DNA of 64,000 bases from positions 53,249,521 through 53,313,520 of the forward strand of contig JAVHZZ010000003.1 of assembly GCA_036250195.1 (NCBI GenBank), written 5' to 3'. Below are positions 12,517-24,964 of the stretch, in pieces. This DNA comes from Mixophyes australis. Lineage: Eukaryota > Chordata > Amphibia > Anura > Limnodynastidae. The notes under the pieces were generated by a model. That model saw only the letters and a list, made by a program, of their open reading frames with translations. It was not told the origin of the DNA and did no database searches. A program made the translations under genes and the position numbers. Every line of letters begins with the position of its first letter. The stretch's first letter is position 1.

Positions 12517-14215
12517 GGATTATCTAAATGAGATATAGAGGGCACAGCCTTGTTCTCCCTGCAAAAGGACTTGATTTTAGCACCATCTGGGAGGTCCTGG
12601 AGATTGGGGCTCATCCTAATTATGGGGTGCATTATGCGCCTTTCAATTGCTGCGGGAAAACGCATTTTTTGACCAGCGGAATAAATAGCTTAAAACACAT
12701 TCTATAAAGATATTTCTGGTGTCCCACCAGTCTCATGATACAATTAAACCATAAATGAAGCCAAACTGAGAAGTGTATTAAGAGGAAAAATTTAAACATT
12801 GAAATGAATAACGTGGCTGGGTATAACGTGACGTTTTAATGCTTCCACCATGTGCGTCTTCCAGAGCATAGACTAATCCCAAAGCTAAATCCAGAGCAGT
12901 TTTAAGGGAGTGCTTCCAAAGGAGTTATAATACCTGGCTGGACCGCAGTCTCATTATACGCAAAGTTCTGTCTTTAGTAACAGTCAGATCTGAATCCTAC
13001 AGTTTTATATGCAACATCCTTTGCTGCACCACATAACATGTAATATCCATATTACAGTGCGGTCATACCATATCACCATCTGGTGCAGTGTGACTGATAT
13101 CTGCACTCCCGAAAAGGTAAAAGATCATTTTAATACTCCAAGATTGTTAAAAATTATTTTTTTTGTAGCAGATTCACTGTTTCATGGGAAATGACACTTA
13201 CACGCGTTATTTTATTAAGAAAACATTTATCTCGCTTTCATATCAACTATACATTTGCATTCCTGGGGTCACAGGGGGATTACATAAATCAATAGAATCA
13301 CGTGACTTTGTAGCTGATCCCGGAGATACTTGGTCACGGTTTATCCGTCCCAGTGTATCAGCAGTGTGAGGTGAGATGGGTAATGATGAATAGCGAGATG
13401 CTGTCATTCTGCTGGGGATCTGCAGATGTGCTGTGCTAGAGGCTCGTGATACACAGCAACTCTGTCCTTACAGCTGCCAGCAACGCCGCTGAGTCAGCAG
13501 GAAACGCCGGCATATTATAGCATGATTTGTCATCCTGCATCACACGTAGGACAGAACATTGGAAGCTGTCCCTGTATAAAGAAGAGACATGCATGAAAGC
13601 CCAGGAGTCACAGGATATATTGCCTCTTGTGCACAGTATATAACCATAAGATAGTAGAGGAAACACTTGGAACAACAGAGGACAATGGGCTGGGGGTCCT
13701 TGTGGCCACCCTCGGGTCTCCTCCTGATTTAGAGACCACAGAGTACAATGATTCACTCTACGCTGGGCCAAAACCCGTAGGGAAAAGTCTGACTGAGGGA
13801 ACTTTCTGTCTCACATCATAAAATTACTTTCAGACAGGACTACACTATTAACTGTACTCTGCCTGATAACGTATTTATCAGCACAGGTGTTACTGAGAAA
13901 AATGTAACCTTTGACCATACTTATCAGGGGGGGCCTGAAAGTTCCCAATAGCCCCCCAATATATAAAGGTCAGAGCTCTATATAACTATACCGTCCTGCA
14001 GTATCTCGCTCAGTACTGATGGTTATGATTGTTGCATGAGGTGTTTTTAAATTTGATTAACCCTTGAAATGCCTGGCAGACCCCCAGAAAAGACCCTTCC
14101 CCCCGTTCTTAAGGAGTCAGGTGAGAAATAAAATGGTGACTGGGGCTTGTCTGTGTGTGTGTGGGTGGGTACTTCTAATAAAGGTGTCTGTAAACTGTCT
14201 GTGTTCCCATAGTAG

Positions 14216-14309
14216 GCTGCCTTGGACTGGGTCACCTACATTTCTATACCTTTAAAATGTTCCTAATATGCTGCTGTGTCGAGTCTAAAATTTGCCAGCC
14301 CTCCCTTGG
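14216..14309 (-). mobile_element. hAT MITE fragment, same family as 18022-18181
   Basis: Shares TTTAAAATGTTCC, GCTG-TGTCGAGTC and TAAAATTTGCCAGCCCTCCC with the complement of the complete element at 18022-18181. No target duplication is visible, so it is a fragment. Confidence 0.65.
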
Positions 14310-15469
14310 TGCCGGGGCATGTTGGCAGCTTGTAGTTCTACTTCTCAGTTCTCTCTATCAGCAAGAGACAAAAATGCCACTGTACAGATAATGATCTAAT
14401 GTTTCTTTTCCCAGGGTGGGCTGAGAGCACATATGAGAATACACTCTCTATAAACAGGCATGTACAGGCAGGTCTGCTGAGCCGGCGTGGTATAGTCCGT
14501 GATCCGAAACATAATACCCTAGTGAGTAAGAATAGAAATTACACACAATATATCTGCCTGCAGCGTGTACCAAGAAACAGACGTGTGGCCGTGGGCCCTG
14601 GAAATACTCCTCTGATCACAGGAGATTCTCACCAGCTAAACCATGTCATTTACACACAACGTATGATGAAACACCAGTCAGGAATAAATAAACTGTTTAA
14701 ATACCCGGCCAGCAAATAAAAGACAGGATTCTTTGTTTTTTTCTGACTACAGTCAATTTCTAAAGTGTAATTTACAATTTTAAGTCACGGGAGCACTGAC
14801 TAATTTAATATGACAAACTAGTGGTGGCGTTCAGCCTGCAGAATTAGGTAGACGCACCTCCCATGTTAGTAGCCTCACCGTGGGCTAAGTTTTATTCTGT
14901 GGCCTAAAGTCCAACAAGTTGTTAATGTTACTAGCCGTTTAAATAATACAATGTATCACAAAGATCACTAAGCGTTGTATGTACTAAAGTAAATATAGCC
15001 CTAGTGCGGAGGACCCCCCCCCATGTAATGTTTAGGAGTAATATTAATATCATTACCATGCACGTGCGCTATCTTCAACTCTAACCCCTCCTCTAGCAGT
15101 CCCTCCTACAACCATAAAGTTCTATTACTTATGGTCTACAATCCTCAGCACCTCTTGTCCAACGTATTGTTTGCCGTCTTTGCCCATTTAGGAGGCTTGA
15201 GGGGGTACAGTCTGGTGAGTTGCACCCTGGATTGCTAAATATATATATTCAACCTAGTTGTCATGCCTCGCCAACTGCCCCAATTTAGTCAGATTTTCTG
15301 GCCCCCAGGAATGTTGGCAGGGAAGCTCCAATAATGCCATGCTCACTGCAATAAAGGACTGATTATAGGGTAGGGGAATTGGGGGGACAGCTTAGTGCTC
15401 CAAAAATGCTAGGAATGCAAAGGGGTATGTAGCGTGCCTCAATGTGACCATGCACTCAGCATGTTATGG

Positions 15470-16544
15470 CACTATATGGACAAAAGTATTTGGCCACACC
15501 TGTTAATTATTGAATTGAGATGTTTCAATCAGACCCGTTGCCAGAGGTGTATAAAATCAAGCACCTAGCCAGGCAGTCTCCATTTGCAAATATTTGTGAT
15601 ACAAAATCGGTCGTTCTGAAGCGCTCAGTGGCATCAAGCGTGGTACTGTGATAGGATGCCACCTTTGCAATAAGATGGTTCGTGAAATTTCATTCCTGCT
15701 GGATATTCCACGGTCAATTGTAAGTGATATTATTAAAGAGTGGAAGCGTTTAGGAACAACAGTAACTCAGCCACTAAGCAGAAGACCACATAAAATCACA
15801 GAGCGGGGTCAACGACTGATAAGGCGCATGGTGCGTAAAAGTCGCCAACGCTCTGCTGATTCCATAGCTGTAGAGTTCTGAACTTCCACTGGCATTAATG
15901 TCAGCACAAAAACTGTGTGGCGGTAGCTTAATGGAATGGGTTTCCATGACCGAGCAGCTGCATGCAAGCCTCACATCCCTAAGACCAATGCCAAGCGTCG
16001 GATGGAGTGGTGTAAAGCACACCAACACTGGACTGTGGAGCAGTGGAAACATGCTCTGTGTAGTGACAAATCACGCTTCTCTGTTTGGCAGTCAGATGGG
16101 CAAGTCTAGGTTTGGTGGATGCCGGGAGAACGTTACCTGCCTGACTGAATTTTCCAACTGTGGAGTTTGGCAGATGAGGGATAATGGTATGGGGCTGTTT
16201 TTCATGGTTTGGGATTGCCCTTATCTCCAATGAAGGGCAATCTTAATGTATACCAAGTCATTTTGGACAATGCTATGCTTCCAACTTTGTGGCAACAGTT
16301 TGGGGAAAGGCCCTTTTCTATTCCAACATGACTGTGCCCCAGTGCACAAAGCAAGGACTACAAAGACATGGTTCGATGAGTTCGGTGTGGAAGAACTTGA
16401 CTGGCCCGCACAGAGCCCTGAACTCAACCCCATCCAACACCTTTGGGATTAACTGGAATGGAAATTGCGAGCCAGACTTCTCGTCCAACATCAGTGCCTG
16501 ACCTCATATATGCAAGAAGAGTGGAAGCTTTTATCCATATAGCG
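15470..16544 (+). pseudogene. Tc1-like transposon with dead transposase
   Basis: The left end starts CACTATATGGACAAAAGTAT; the right end keeps only a short matching terminus (ATCCATATAGCG). The transposase relic opens with a helix-turn-helix region (15648-15881: VREISFLLDIPRSIVSDI, then RRPHKITERGQRL). It resumes in shifted frames: CSDKSRFSVWQ with the first Asp, FQHDCAPVHKA with the second Asp, and ELNPIQHLWD. In the last motif the usual third acidic residue (Glu of NPIEH) is Gln. Stops and frameshifts break the frame, so it is not functional. Confidence 0.88.
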
Positions 16545-17009
16545 TATATTATCATATTAATATATACATAGTTGTTGTCCAAATGAAATGTAATATGAAG
16601 GGAATGTTCCATCTCTGTAGTTCAACTGGAACATTTCACATTCTAATAGGAAATGTTCCATATTTGTAAACCACAGGGAAATATTTTTCTTTTAGTTTGC
16701 AAGACTAAGCCCAGGGGACTTACCTACTGTGATCACCCCTCAAAAGAGATTCAATGAATCTCTACTGATGTGGGAAAGAAACAACTTAAAAAGTTGTCTT
16801 AAAAAGATAGGCGAACTATCTAAATAATCCAACAGCAAGTAATTTGGGAAATCATAGCTTGGTGTAAATGTTGTTACGTTTAAATTGCGTTAAATCCAAG
16901 TTTAGAGAATATATTGCATCCTGATGCTAAACATGGAATGTAATATCTCAGACATTGTGGTTCCAGATATGGGTAGGGGGCTGGATTACCCCTTGCCAAC
17001 ATGTATCAG

Positions 17010-17545
17010 AGACCATATATAAAAATCTGTATTTTGTATTTCAAGTGATATATACCATCTGTACTTCTGGATGACCACTAGTACCTTCAACTAGTGTAGT
17101 GGTCCTTATTAGGACCCTTGGGCAATGAACGTCACTGCTTGAAGATTCTGCCTGATGCTTATAGCCTGCTGTATCCTGTGACCAACAGATAGGAGCTTAT
17201 ACTCTAATCTGTTCCCTAGTTGTCCTGTGTTGAACTCAGCATCTCTGTGCCAACGCTCTGCCCACTATCCAGCAGTCCTGAACCATAGTACGTGGTCAGG
17301 AGGTACCAGCCAGCCCACAGAAAAGAGGCCCTGCAGCAGCTATACCAGATACCCAGAAGTAAGCGGTTCCAGGTGCCGATAAAGGAGCCTCGCAGTGACG
17401 GACAAATTCTCCTACAACTACGCAGCTGACATTCACAAGTCGGCGAGTGTATGGTGGTAATGTGACAGTCGGTGACTGACTGTGAGAGACCAACCCAGAT
17501 AAATTGTACATAATCTCTTTCCCCCACAGACCGGATGGCAAGGTA
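17010..17545 (+). mobile_element. LTR-like retroelement fragment, copy A
   Basis: It shares ordered blocks with 30590-31420: CTCTAATC-GTTC, ACCCAGAAG, GCCGATAAAG and a CCTGTGACC block. Both copies read like the R-U5 end of an LTR plus leader sequence. No gag or pol is recognised. The orientation is inferred from copy B, which has a TATA-like box. Confidence 0.45.
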
Positions 17546-18021
17546 TACCTATTCGGTCACATAAGTTTACTTTCATGTACTTTGCAAAGTACACATTGAT
17601 CCAGTCAAAATTATGAAGGACATGTTGGTCACTATATAGGCATTTAGGGTATTTCCAATGACATTACACAAACATTAAATAGGGACCTAGGTAGAGGCCA
17701 TCAGGCAGAATGTAGATCACGGTCCATAGAGATGAGGAGTGGTCAGCATTGGCCGCCGCTTCTGATCGGCTGCTGATATCAATATCATTCTAATTTTTTA
17801 ACTCGGGATGTTCAAACAGCAGCTCCTCGGCTAATACACAATGGGTCCGCTGCTCCTGGTCATACGAACCTAAAGAGAACTGTAAGGACCGCATCCAGTT
17901 GTACGTAATCAGCTGTCACATTATAGCAGAATAAAATGGACACTCCCATCAAGCTTAGACGCTCCATTAGATTTGCCAGACAATCCCCCCCATAGACACC
18001 ACAGCTAAAGGGCCCTACTAG

Positions 18022-18181
18022 CAGGGGAGGGCTGGCAAATTTTAGCCCAGGGGCAAGACTCGACTCAGCAGCCTATTGGGAACATTTTAAAGGGAAAAAA
18101 ATGAAGATGGCCCAGTGACCCAGCCCAAGGTAGCCCAATATGGGACCGGCCTGGGGGCACAGATGCCCCCTTGCCCCCCTG
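18022..18181. mobile_element. hAT-type MITE with 8-bp target duplication
   Basis: It begins CAGGGGAGGGCTGGC and ends TGCCCCCTTGCCCCCCTG. An exact 8-bp duplication, CCTACTAG, flanks it at 18014-18021 and 18182-18189. Length is 160 bp, non-coding. Confidence 0.9.
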
Positions 18182-19047
18182 CCTACTAGCTTATAAATCA
18201 TGTATAAAAACTATTATTTACCCGTTTCAAAAACCATTGACCACATATGTCTATATTGTAGACTGCAGTATATTTAGAGTATACATTGCAAAATAAAATG
18301 CAGAGTCATACTGTTTTTTTATTGGCACAAGTGCACCTGTTTGTCTGCCAAGGACATATCACGGTGCAGAGCCAATTCTCAGTCCTTGGAATTGCAAAAA
18401 TTTACACCTAGTTTGGCGGGTTTGCAGATCCACCTGACAATGCACATGGTGTATAGAGCGCAGGCGAGACCTCAAAGCACGACCTTACACCCCTTTAGCA
18501 CTATTGCTCAGTTTGCCTGCAGCTATGTCTTAGGCATGAGAGTGAGGGGACATTGGGCCTGTGTATGCTACATTGTCTCACTTTTCTGTGTTTTAAAAAA
18601 AAGAAATTCTACATTGTTCTAAATTTCATCCAAAAGCTCAGACAGGTTGGAGGGATTAGAAGAGGAATATAATGTAACAATGTTGTTGCTTTATTTATCC
18701 CAGTAAAATCATACATGAGTGATGGAAGTGGAAGTGTAATAGTCTGTTAATTTTGTGGTCTCTGCCTGCTGGCTTCTATCTGGCATTCACATCGCGCTTC
18801 ATGGGCGTTCAAAACACTGGGGTGGGCACGTTTTTATACATTTATGGAGCTTTGAGAGTCACCTATATCTTCCGTTACAGAGGATAAGTTATACAAACAT
18901 TATACAGACAGTGAATTTATTTTTCTCATATTGAATTTTAGTATTTGTTACACTGTATATTACTATACTTTTTTTCATTATCTGAATGCTACACAGTGCT
19001 TTCGTTTTTTATATTGGACATTTAAAGGGGCAACATTTATCCCATTA

Positions 19048-19115
19048 AACATATCATCATCAACATTTATTTATATAGCGCCTGCAGATTCCGTAGTGCT
19101 TTACAATTGGATGAG
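19048..19115 (-). mobile_element. LINE/SINE 3' tail fragment
   Basis: Antisense tail ATCATCATCAACATTTATTT then TATAGCGCC-GCAGATTCCGTAG, the same tail seen in sense at 47636-47712. Only the 3' end is present, as expected from 5' truncation during retrotransposition. Confidence 0.65.
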
Positions 19116-19381
19116 GACTTATATCTGGCACCTCAGAGGTGGTGGAAAATGAAGATTTTGTGCCGGTGGGGGAAAGGAATGTTGGCGAAGGAGGCTGTCC
19201 GTCCTCCCACAATGCAGTGCACACTGCCACGCCCCCATATGCACCTTCTCCACCTTTTTATCTTATTTAAGTAATATTGTTCCGCAAAATAAAATTAAGT
19301 TTTTGCATGTGGGTGGGAAAGTAGGCGTGTGATGTCACAGGACAGTATTAGTACATCATTCATATATGTCCTATATAAAAT

Positions 19382-19662
19382 CATACTTGCCAACCGTCCC
19401 GGAATGTCCGGGAGGCTCCCGAAATTCGGGTCAGTCTCACGGACTCCCGGGAGAGCTGGCAAATCTCCCACATCCCGCTACTGCCACCACTAAATGATGC
19501 GATTCGCGGTGAATCACATCATTTTTGGCCCCGCCCCTGCGACAAACGGCATTTCTGGTGCGGGGGGGGGCCAAAGTGCCGCAGTTTGCCACGCCCCACC
19601 CCCTCCCGCCCTCCAGTCACGCCCCTCTCCCAGAAACAGATTCGAGAAAGTAGGTAATGTAT
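19382..19662. mobile_element. GC-rich MITE, TTGCCAAC family, copy 3
   Basis: Starts CATACTTGCCAACCGTCCC and carries GGAATGTCCGGGAGG and a CGCGGTGAATCACATCATTT core. The right end is decayed (GTAGGTAATGTAT). It lies 117 bp from the MBOAT2 exon at 19780, on its donor side. Confidence 0.75.
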
Positions 19663-19779
19663 AAAATACACTATTTCCAACACCAATGCACTTACAACAG
19701 AGCACATCCTGGAAGTCATCCCTGCAATAAGCTCAGAAAATATAAAACAACAGAATAACACTGGAAAGGAAATCCTTAC

Positions 19780-19963
19780 ATTGGGAGATGGTTCTTTGTG
19801 TTCATATTTTAGGTCTTCTTTCCCATTCATTTCCGCTTCTTTCACATGATATGATCTGCCTTCAATGAAAGTAATATAGTCTTTATAACAGCATAACGGG
19901 CCTGCCAGGATGCCCATGAAATTACAGCAGTAACTTAAATACTCCAGAAGACTTGGCATGCGT
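19780..19963 (-). CDS. MBOAT2: MBOAT2-like acyltransferase, fourth exon in window
   Basis: A 184-nt exon. A completes a split Arg codon and 61 codons follow, ending in phase 0. It carries the family block RMPSLLEYLSY, NFMGILAGPLC and YKDYITFIEGRSYH, then a polar stretch rich in Glu and Lys ending EPSPN. The AGP and FIEG motifs are hallmarks of membrane-bound O-acyltransferases of the lysophospholipid type. The acceptor is tctttgaattacag and the donor is gtaagg. The open frame runs on past the donor into the intron, but the protein match stops exactly at the donor. The charged tail favours MBOAT2 over MBOAT1. Confidence 0.92.
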
Positions 19964-20284
19964 CTGTAATTCAAAGATAAGCAGCTGGTCAGATGTTTAA
20001 CTTCGGAAGGAAAAAACAACATTGCGGACATGTCAATGGTCACTAAAAGGTTATCAGCCTACGGCTTACAGACTCTGGAGGGAAAAAAGATTTCCAGCAA
20101 TGGACACAGCTTTTATGTCAATAATATAAAATACATCACATTTTTAAAACTGCAGCATCCAAAAACACATGAATTTAAATACATCAAACACAGACATGTT
20201 ACAGAAAAAAAAATATTGTAACTATGTATTCAAGAGTTCAACAGAAATGCAAGGTAACATATAAAACTGTTACAAACATACATA

Positions 20285-20285
20285 C

Positions 20286-20335
<50 letters not shown>

Positions 20336-20395
20336 TACATATATATATAAATGTGTGTACATATACATACACACACACACTCACACATCATATTT
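20285..20395. repeat. TA/CA microsatellite
   Basis: A pure TA run at about 20289-20324, then mixed TA and CA dinucleotides up to 20387. The third exon-sized ORF here is only a shadow of the repeat. Confidence 0.95.
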
Positions 20396-20510
20396 GCCAA
20401 CCCTTCTGGAATGTCTGGGAGACTCCCAAATTCTAGGTAGGTCTCCCAGATTTCCGGGAGAGTACAATATCCTCCCGCTTCTGCCCACCTACTAGTGAAG
20501 TGGGCAGGAT
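20389..20510. mobile_element. GC-rich MITE, TTGCCAAC family, truncated copy 4
   Basis: Starts CATATTTGCCAACCCTTCTG with GGAATGTCTGGGAGACTCCC and a closing CTGCCCACCTACTAGTGAAG block. The right terminus is missing. Confidence 0.65.
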
Positions 20511-20606
20511 TTAGAGCAAGCAATGGATGCAGCGTAACAGGAATTAATTTGAATGCACTGTAGAACAAATGTCATCCACATTCAATTGCAGGTTTTCAAG
20601 TAACTA

Positions 20607-20776
20607 GGGGCTATATTTACTAAACGGCAGGTTTGAAAAAGTAGATAAGTTGCAACCAATCAGATTATAGCTGTCATTTTGTAGAATGTACTAAATAAAT
20701 GATAACTAGAATGTGATTGGTTGCTGTAGGCAAAATGTCCACTTTTTTCAAACCCACAGTTTAGTAAATATACCCC
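20607..20776. mobile_element. palindromic MITE (TTTACTAAA family), copy 1
   Basis: The whole element is one long inverted repeat: GGGGCTATATTTACTAAAC at the left, GTTTAGTAAATATACCCC at the right, with CCAATCAGATTATAGCTGTC facing CTAGAATGTGATTGG. Non-coding. This family is widespread in frog genomes. Confidence 0.9.
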
Positions 20777-20928
20777 TTGGTGTGTTATAGATTTAACCTG
20801 TCATCAATGTTCTTTAATTCACTAGTATTTGTCCAAGTAACACCTGGTTACTGTTACACTCTGATCACTGCCACTTGGGGAAGAGATAGAATATAACTCA
20901 GTTTAGCCACAAAATACCCTTATTAGGT

Positions 20929-21229
20929 TGGTGTTCTCCCCAGCACCTATTTCCAGGGTGCTTCACCTGGCTGTTGCCACCCGGCTCTTGGAGCCCAACA
21001 GAGCCCTATTATAATATATTAAACCATTGTTTCTCTTGTTTGAACAGGCACTATGTGAGCACTACAGCCAGCAGTGTGTGTTAGACCACTGACCAGCAGT
21101 CTGACCAGTCCTAGCAGGTGTGGGCAATAACCTCCAACATTTTTCCATATTATTGCAAAGTATTACACTACCCCCACCCGGCTGCTTCTTAATGCCATCC
21201 GGCTAGCAAAATTTTTGGGGCGAACACTG
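20929..21229. mobile_element. hAT-like MITE (GTGTTCTCCCC ends)
   Basis: Left end GTGTTCTCCCCAGCACC and right end GGGGCGAACACTG, near-complementary termini around repeated CACCCGGCT motifs. No clear target duplication is seen. Confidence 0.65.
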
Positions 21230-22279
21230 TAAATGTTTTTAAGGCATCAATATGTGAGAATGACAGCTCCACTGTAATAATCTGTATATTATCCCTATAA
21301 AGAGTAAAGGGGAGCCTTTATTACATGAACCACATGGTACAATAAGGTTTTAGATGGCAGAGGTTTATAGGTTGATGCATTCAGTTCAGTATGATTCAGG
21401 GAGTAGGACGTGCTTTGCTGATGAAGCATTTTGCATTTGGCAAATCTGTAATTATCAGACGCTGAAACAACAACAAATATAATATTGTTCCCTAACCCAG
21501 TTATGAGTAGGAAGAGAACACTGTCAACATTCACAGCAAGGCAGCCACCGGGGGAAGCGCAGAAAGAGGTTTACAAATTACAAGACGCTCCTGACCTTTC
21601 TACAGATAGAAAAGGTGATGGTCAATCAGTGTTTCCAGTGTAATGGTCTATAGATAGACTGAATGAGTTTACAGATGGTGGTAAGACAATTACACTGTGC
21701 TCTGACCCGACATCTATAACCTGCAGCTCAGCAATTTCTTCCCCATTACAACCACTGCTTTTATAAAGCAGAAGCAGGTCGTATCCTGATTTAATGGACC
21801 ATTATGCGCACACAACACATTCAGTATACACCTAGAGCCTCTCAACACCTGTCTTCATAAAAAAACTTATTTATTATCTGCCTATGCAGTTATTGGCTTC
21901 ATTCACATTAGGAACAGCTCACCGTATACAGATAACATACTGAATATATTCATGGTTAGACACAAAAGGTTGTCATAAGGCTCCACAAGCTACAAGACGC
22001 ACATCAGGCATTTTATGTTCTCTGCTGGAGCCTGTTGCTGCTATCTAGATTTGGGAGTGATCAGATGATTTTCACTTATTGGGCGGCATTTGAATGACAT
22101 TTATAAATCTTTGCAAATTAATTAATCTGCAATAACGGCACCTAACGGAGATCTATTAAGCATGCCGCAAAGGACGTTTTCAATACATGCACCAATGTGA
22201 CCTGGTGCGACCAAAAAGATGGTACAGACAGGAAAGGTGTTATAGCAAATGGTTAGCAGCACCTGAGGCCAAACCGACT

Positions 22280-22628
22280 CTCATCATCATCATCTATTTA
22301 TAGAGCGCCACTAATTCCACAGCGCTGTACAGAGAACTCACATCATTCCCTGCCCCATTGAGGCCTACAGTCTAAATTCCCTAATATAGACACACACTCA
22401 CACACAGACATAGACAGACAGAGACTAGGATCAATTTTTGATAGCAGCCAATTAACCTACTACTATGTTTTTGGCGTGTGGGAGGAAACCGGAGCACCCG
22501 GAGGAAACCCACGCAAACACAGGGAGGACATACAAACTCCACACAGATAAGGCCATGGTCGGTAATCGAACTCATGACCCCAGTGCTGAGAGGGAGAAGT
22601 GCTAACCACTAGGCCACTGTGCTGCCCA
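22280..22628 (-). mobile_element. tRNA-derived SINE, full length, copy 1
   Basis: Read on the minus strand it has a tRNA-like head with box A (GTGGCCTAGTGGTTAGCACT) and box B (GAGTTCGATTACC). A conserved centre follows (GTTTGCGTGGGTTTCCTCCG), then a tail CGCTGTGGAATTAGTGGCGC ending in ATGATGATGATGA. The centre resembles the V-SINE type. The CA/GT run in its middle is part of the element. Confidence 0.9.
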
Positions 22629-24373
22629 TAACTATTAAAGTACTTGTGTTATACCAGATCACACTCGACACAGAATAAGTGCAAGGTGGTGATAAGTGGG
22701 TGTACTTTTTAAAACTTGTCTGTGCAGTTTTTATAAACATATGGTAATACCTGCCCACTAATTCACTGTTGCAATGTGCAATAGTTTAACTGTGGGACAA
22801 TTCTAATAAACGTCACTTGTGTGCAACACTGAAGCAAATTGAGTATGGGTATGTGGCTATTTTTGCATAGCACCAACAACTCCCAAAATGTATCCAAGCA
22901 AAATCGGAACAATATAAGCCCAGCCCCATATCCATGGAAACCGCACCCCCAATTCAATAAAACACGTCTCAAGTCACACAGCCACACCTTCCTTTCACAT
23001 TAGCCATGCCTCTCTTTCAGCCTTTATAAACAGCTAAGAAGTGGATGTTAGTAGTAGGGATTGCAGGCATAGGTACTTTAATCTTAGCGTCAGTGGTGGA
23101 CATACATTACTCTCTAGGGGTAGTTGGTGATTAGGGTAGACATAACTGTTAATGAGAGGGTGCCTGAGAATGTTAGCAAAAAGCTAGGGGCTTTTACATC
23201 GGCCCATGGGAGAGTAAAACACAAAGTCACAATCCACACAGAACAATACATAACTGGACCCCAATTCACTTACTCCAACCAATTATTAAACTATTCATTG
23301 GGCGAAGCACTTTAATAATTTTTATATTAATGTGTCAACACATACAATTTTAAACTCATACAAATGAATCTACACATCTTCGCCATGGGTTGTTTTTTTT
23401 TTAACCAGAAAACTGGAGAATCACTTTTAGCACTTAAATTCCAGGACCTGATTATCCAATAGCCTGTAAGCAAAGTGACAAGGCTTTTGGGGGGTGCAAT
23501 ATTTTGGGGGGTGTAAAACAGTGATAGGGGAAGGTATAAACTGAAATTAATTTTCAAATATAAGAGAACAGTTGTTTTCGTGGAAGGCGAAGGGGCTGTA
23601 CCAACGTACTAGCTTAGGGTGGCCTGAATCTTTAATCAGGCCCCACCAAATCCTCCTTTATGATTCTATCCCAAGTATTATGATTCATTTTGGTGAATTA
23701 ACATTCTAATAAAAGAAAAATACAAACTAAAGATTTCAGTGAGAATATAATATCTTTCCTGAACAATGGACGCCCTATAATGCAGAGGATTCTAGAGGAA
23801 TCTACAAGGGTGATTGTACTGTAGAGCAGTACAAAGTTCTGCCTGATACCACGGGAGGAAGAGCTTACAAAGTAACAGACGTGAACTGATCTAAAAGCTA
23901 TGGTTAATATAATAGGATATAAAGGATCAAGGAAGTTTTATCAATGTTATTCTCACTTTATCACTAGTCCCATTTGTAGCTATATGGAAACATGTATATT
24001 GAGAACATAAACGGTCATAGTACAAACCAGTAAATATTAACAGACGTTAAACTCTGCTTTCAAGATATATGTTACTATTTATAAACACATCCTGCAATAG
24101 ACGGTTATATAAGCTATCAATACCACTTGCAATAAAGGTCATCATATATTAGATAAATGAATCTGCTCATAGTAAATAGCAAAATTGCTGAATAAATGTA
24201 ATAAAGTTTAGTTGAAATGTATGTATTTTACTGTGGCTGCATAACTATAAAAAATATGGTTGATAAATGAATGATTTGGGTGTCATTGTGTGTGACGCTG
24301 GTGTGACTTTGTAAGTTGCCAGTTTGACAATAACATCTCCAGTGAGGAGCATATACAGGCAGTAAGAGTCTGT

Positions 24374-24547
24374 GGGCTAGATTTACTAAACTGCGAATTT
24401 GAAAAACTGGAGATGTTGCCTATAGCAACCAATCAGCTTCTAGCTGTCATTTTGTAGAATGTACTAAATAAATGATAACTAGAATCTGATTGGTTGCTAT
24501 AGGCAACATCTCCACTTTTTCAAACCTGCAGTTTAGTAAATATACCC
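24374..24547. mobile_element. palindromic MITE (TTTACTAAA family), copy 2
   Basis: Near-perfect inverted halves: GATTTACTAAACTGCGAATT and the matching AACCTGCAGTTTAGTAAAT, with TTGCCTATAGCAACCAATCA facing TGATTGGTTGCTATAGGCAA. Could fold into one long hairpin. Confidence 0.93.
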
Positions 24548-24964
24548 GTGTGTTATTTGTGCATTTAGCTCAGTGATAGTCAAATATCTACTTGGGAGAC
24601 ATCACTGCAGGTTTTGATTTTGCCGTTTGGCTGCTTGGGCTGGATGGTTTATCAATGGGAAATACAGTCATTTTGGGACCACACATACTCCCATACGGGG
24701 TCAATTACCAGTTGATGAGCCATAATTTCCTTGGACAGTGCTTTCTTTCAGTTAGGCATAACTTCTCTGTCTTTTTAGTTTTGGCTAAATGCACAGTACC
24801 AATCCTCTGGGTACAGTTTTCAGATCATGTTCTCATTCTGCAGTTGTTACAATTTATTTGAAGAGATAATCTAAAATACTGTAGAATTTGATTGGTTATT
24901 ATCATGTTACATTTGAGGGTGTAGTATCCAATGTACGGAGGTGGGGCAGGGGGCCAGAATTCTT

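Larger units (their letters stand above)
10407..19779 (-). other. intron, 9.4 kb: MITEs, Tc1 relic, LTR-like repeat
   Basis: Contains GC-rich TIR elements (11354-11623, 12264-12516, 19382-19662), a hAT fragment (14216-14309), a Tc1 relic (15470-16544), an LTR-like repeat (17010-17545), a hAT MITE (18022-18181) and a LINE/SINE tail (19048-19115). Stretches 10407-11350, 12520-14215, 14310-15465, 16550-17000, 17550-18010 and 18190-19045 hold nothing I recognise. Confidence 0.65.

Noticed and set aside
12028..12665. Several overlapping ORFs of 60-137 codons
   Set aside because: They lie on both strands of a GC-rich MITE and reflect its base composition and hairpins.
22280..22628. Possible tRNA gene from box A and box B
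   Set aside because: The boxes belong to the head of a SINE that continues into a conserved centre and LINE-like tail.
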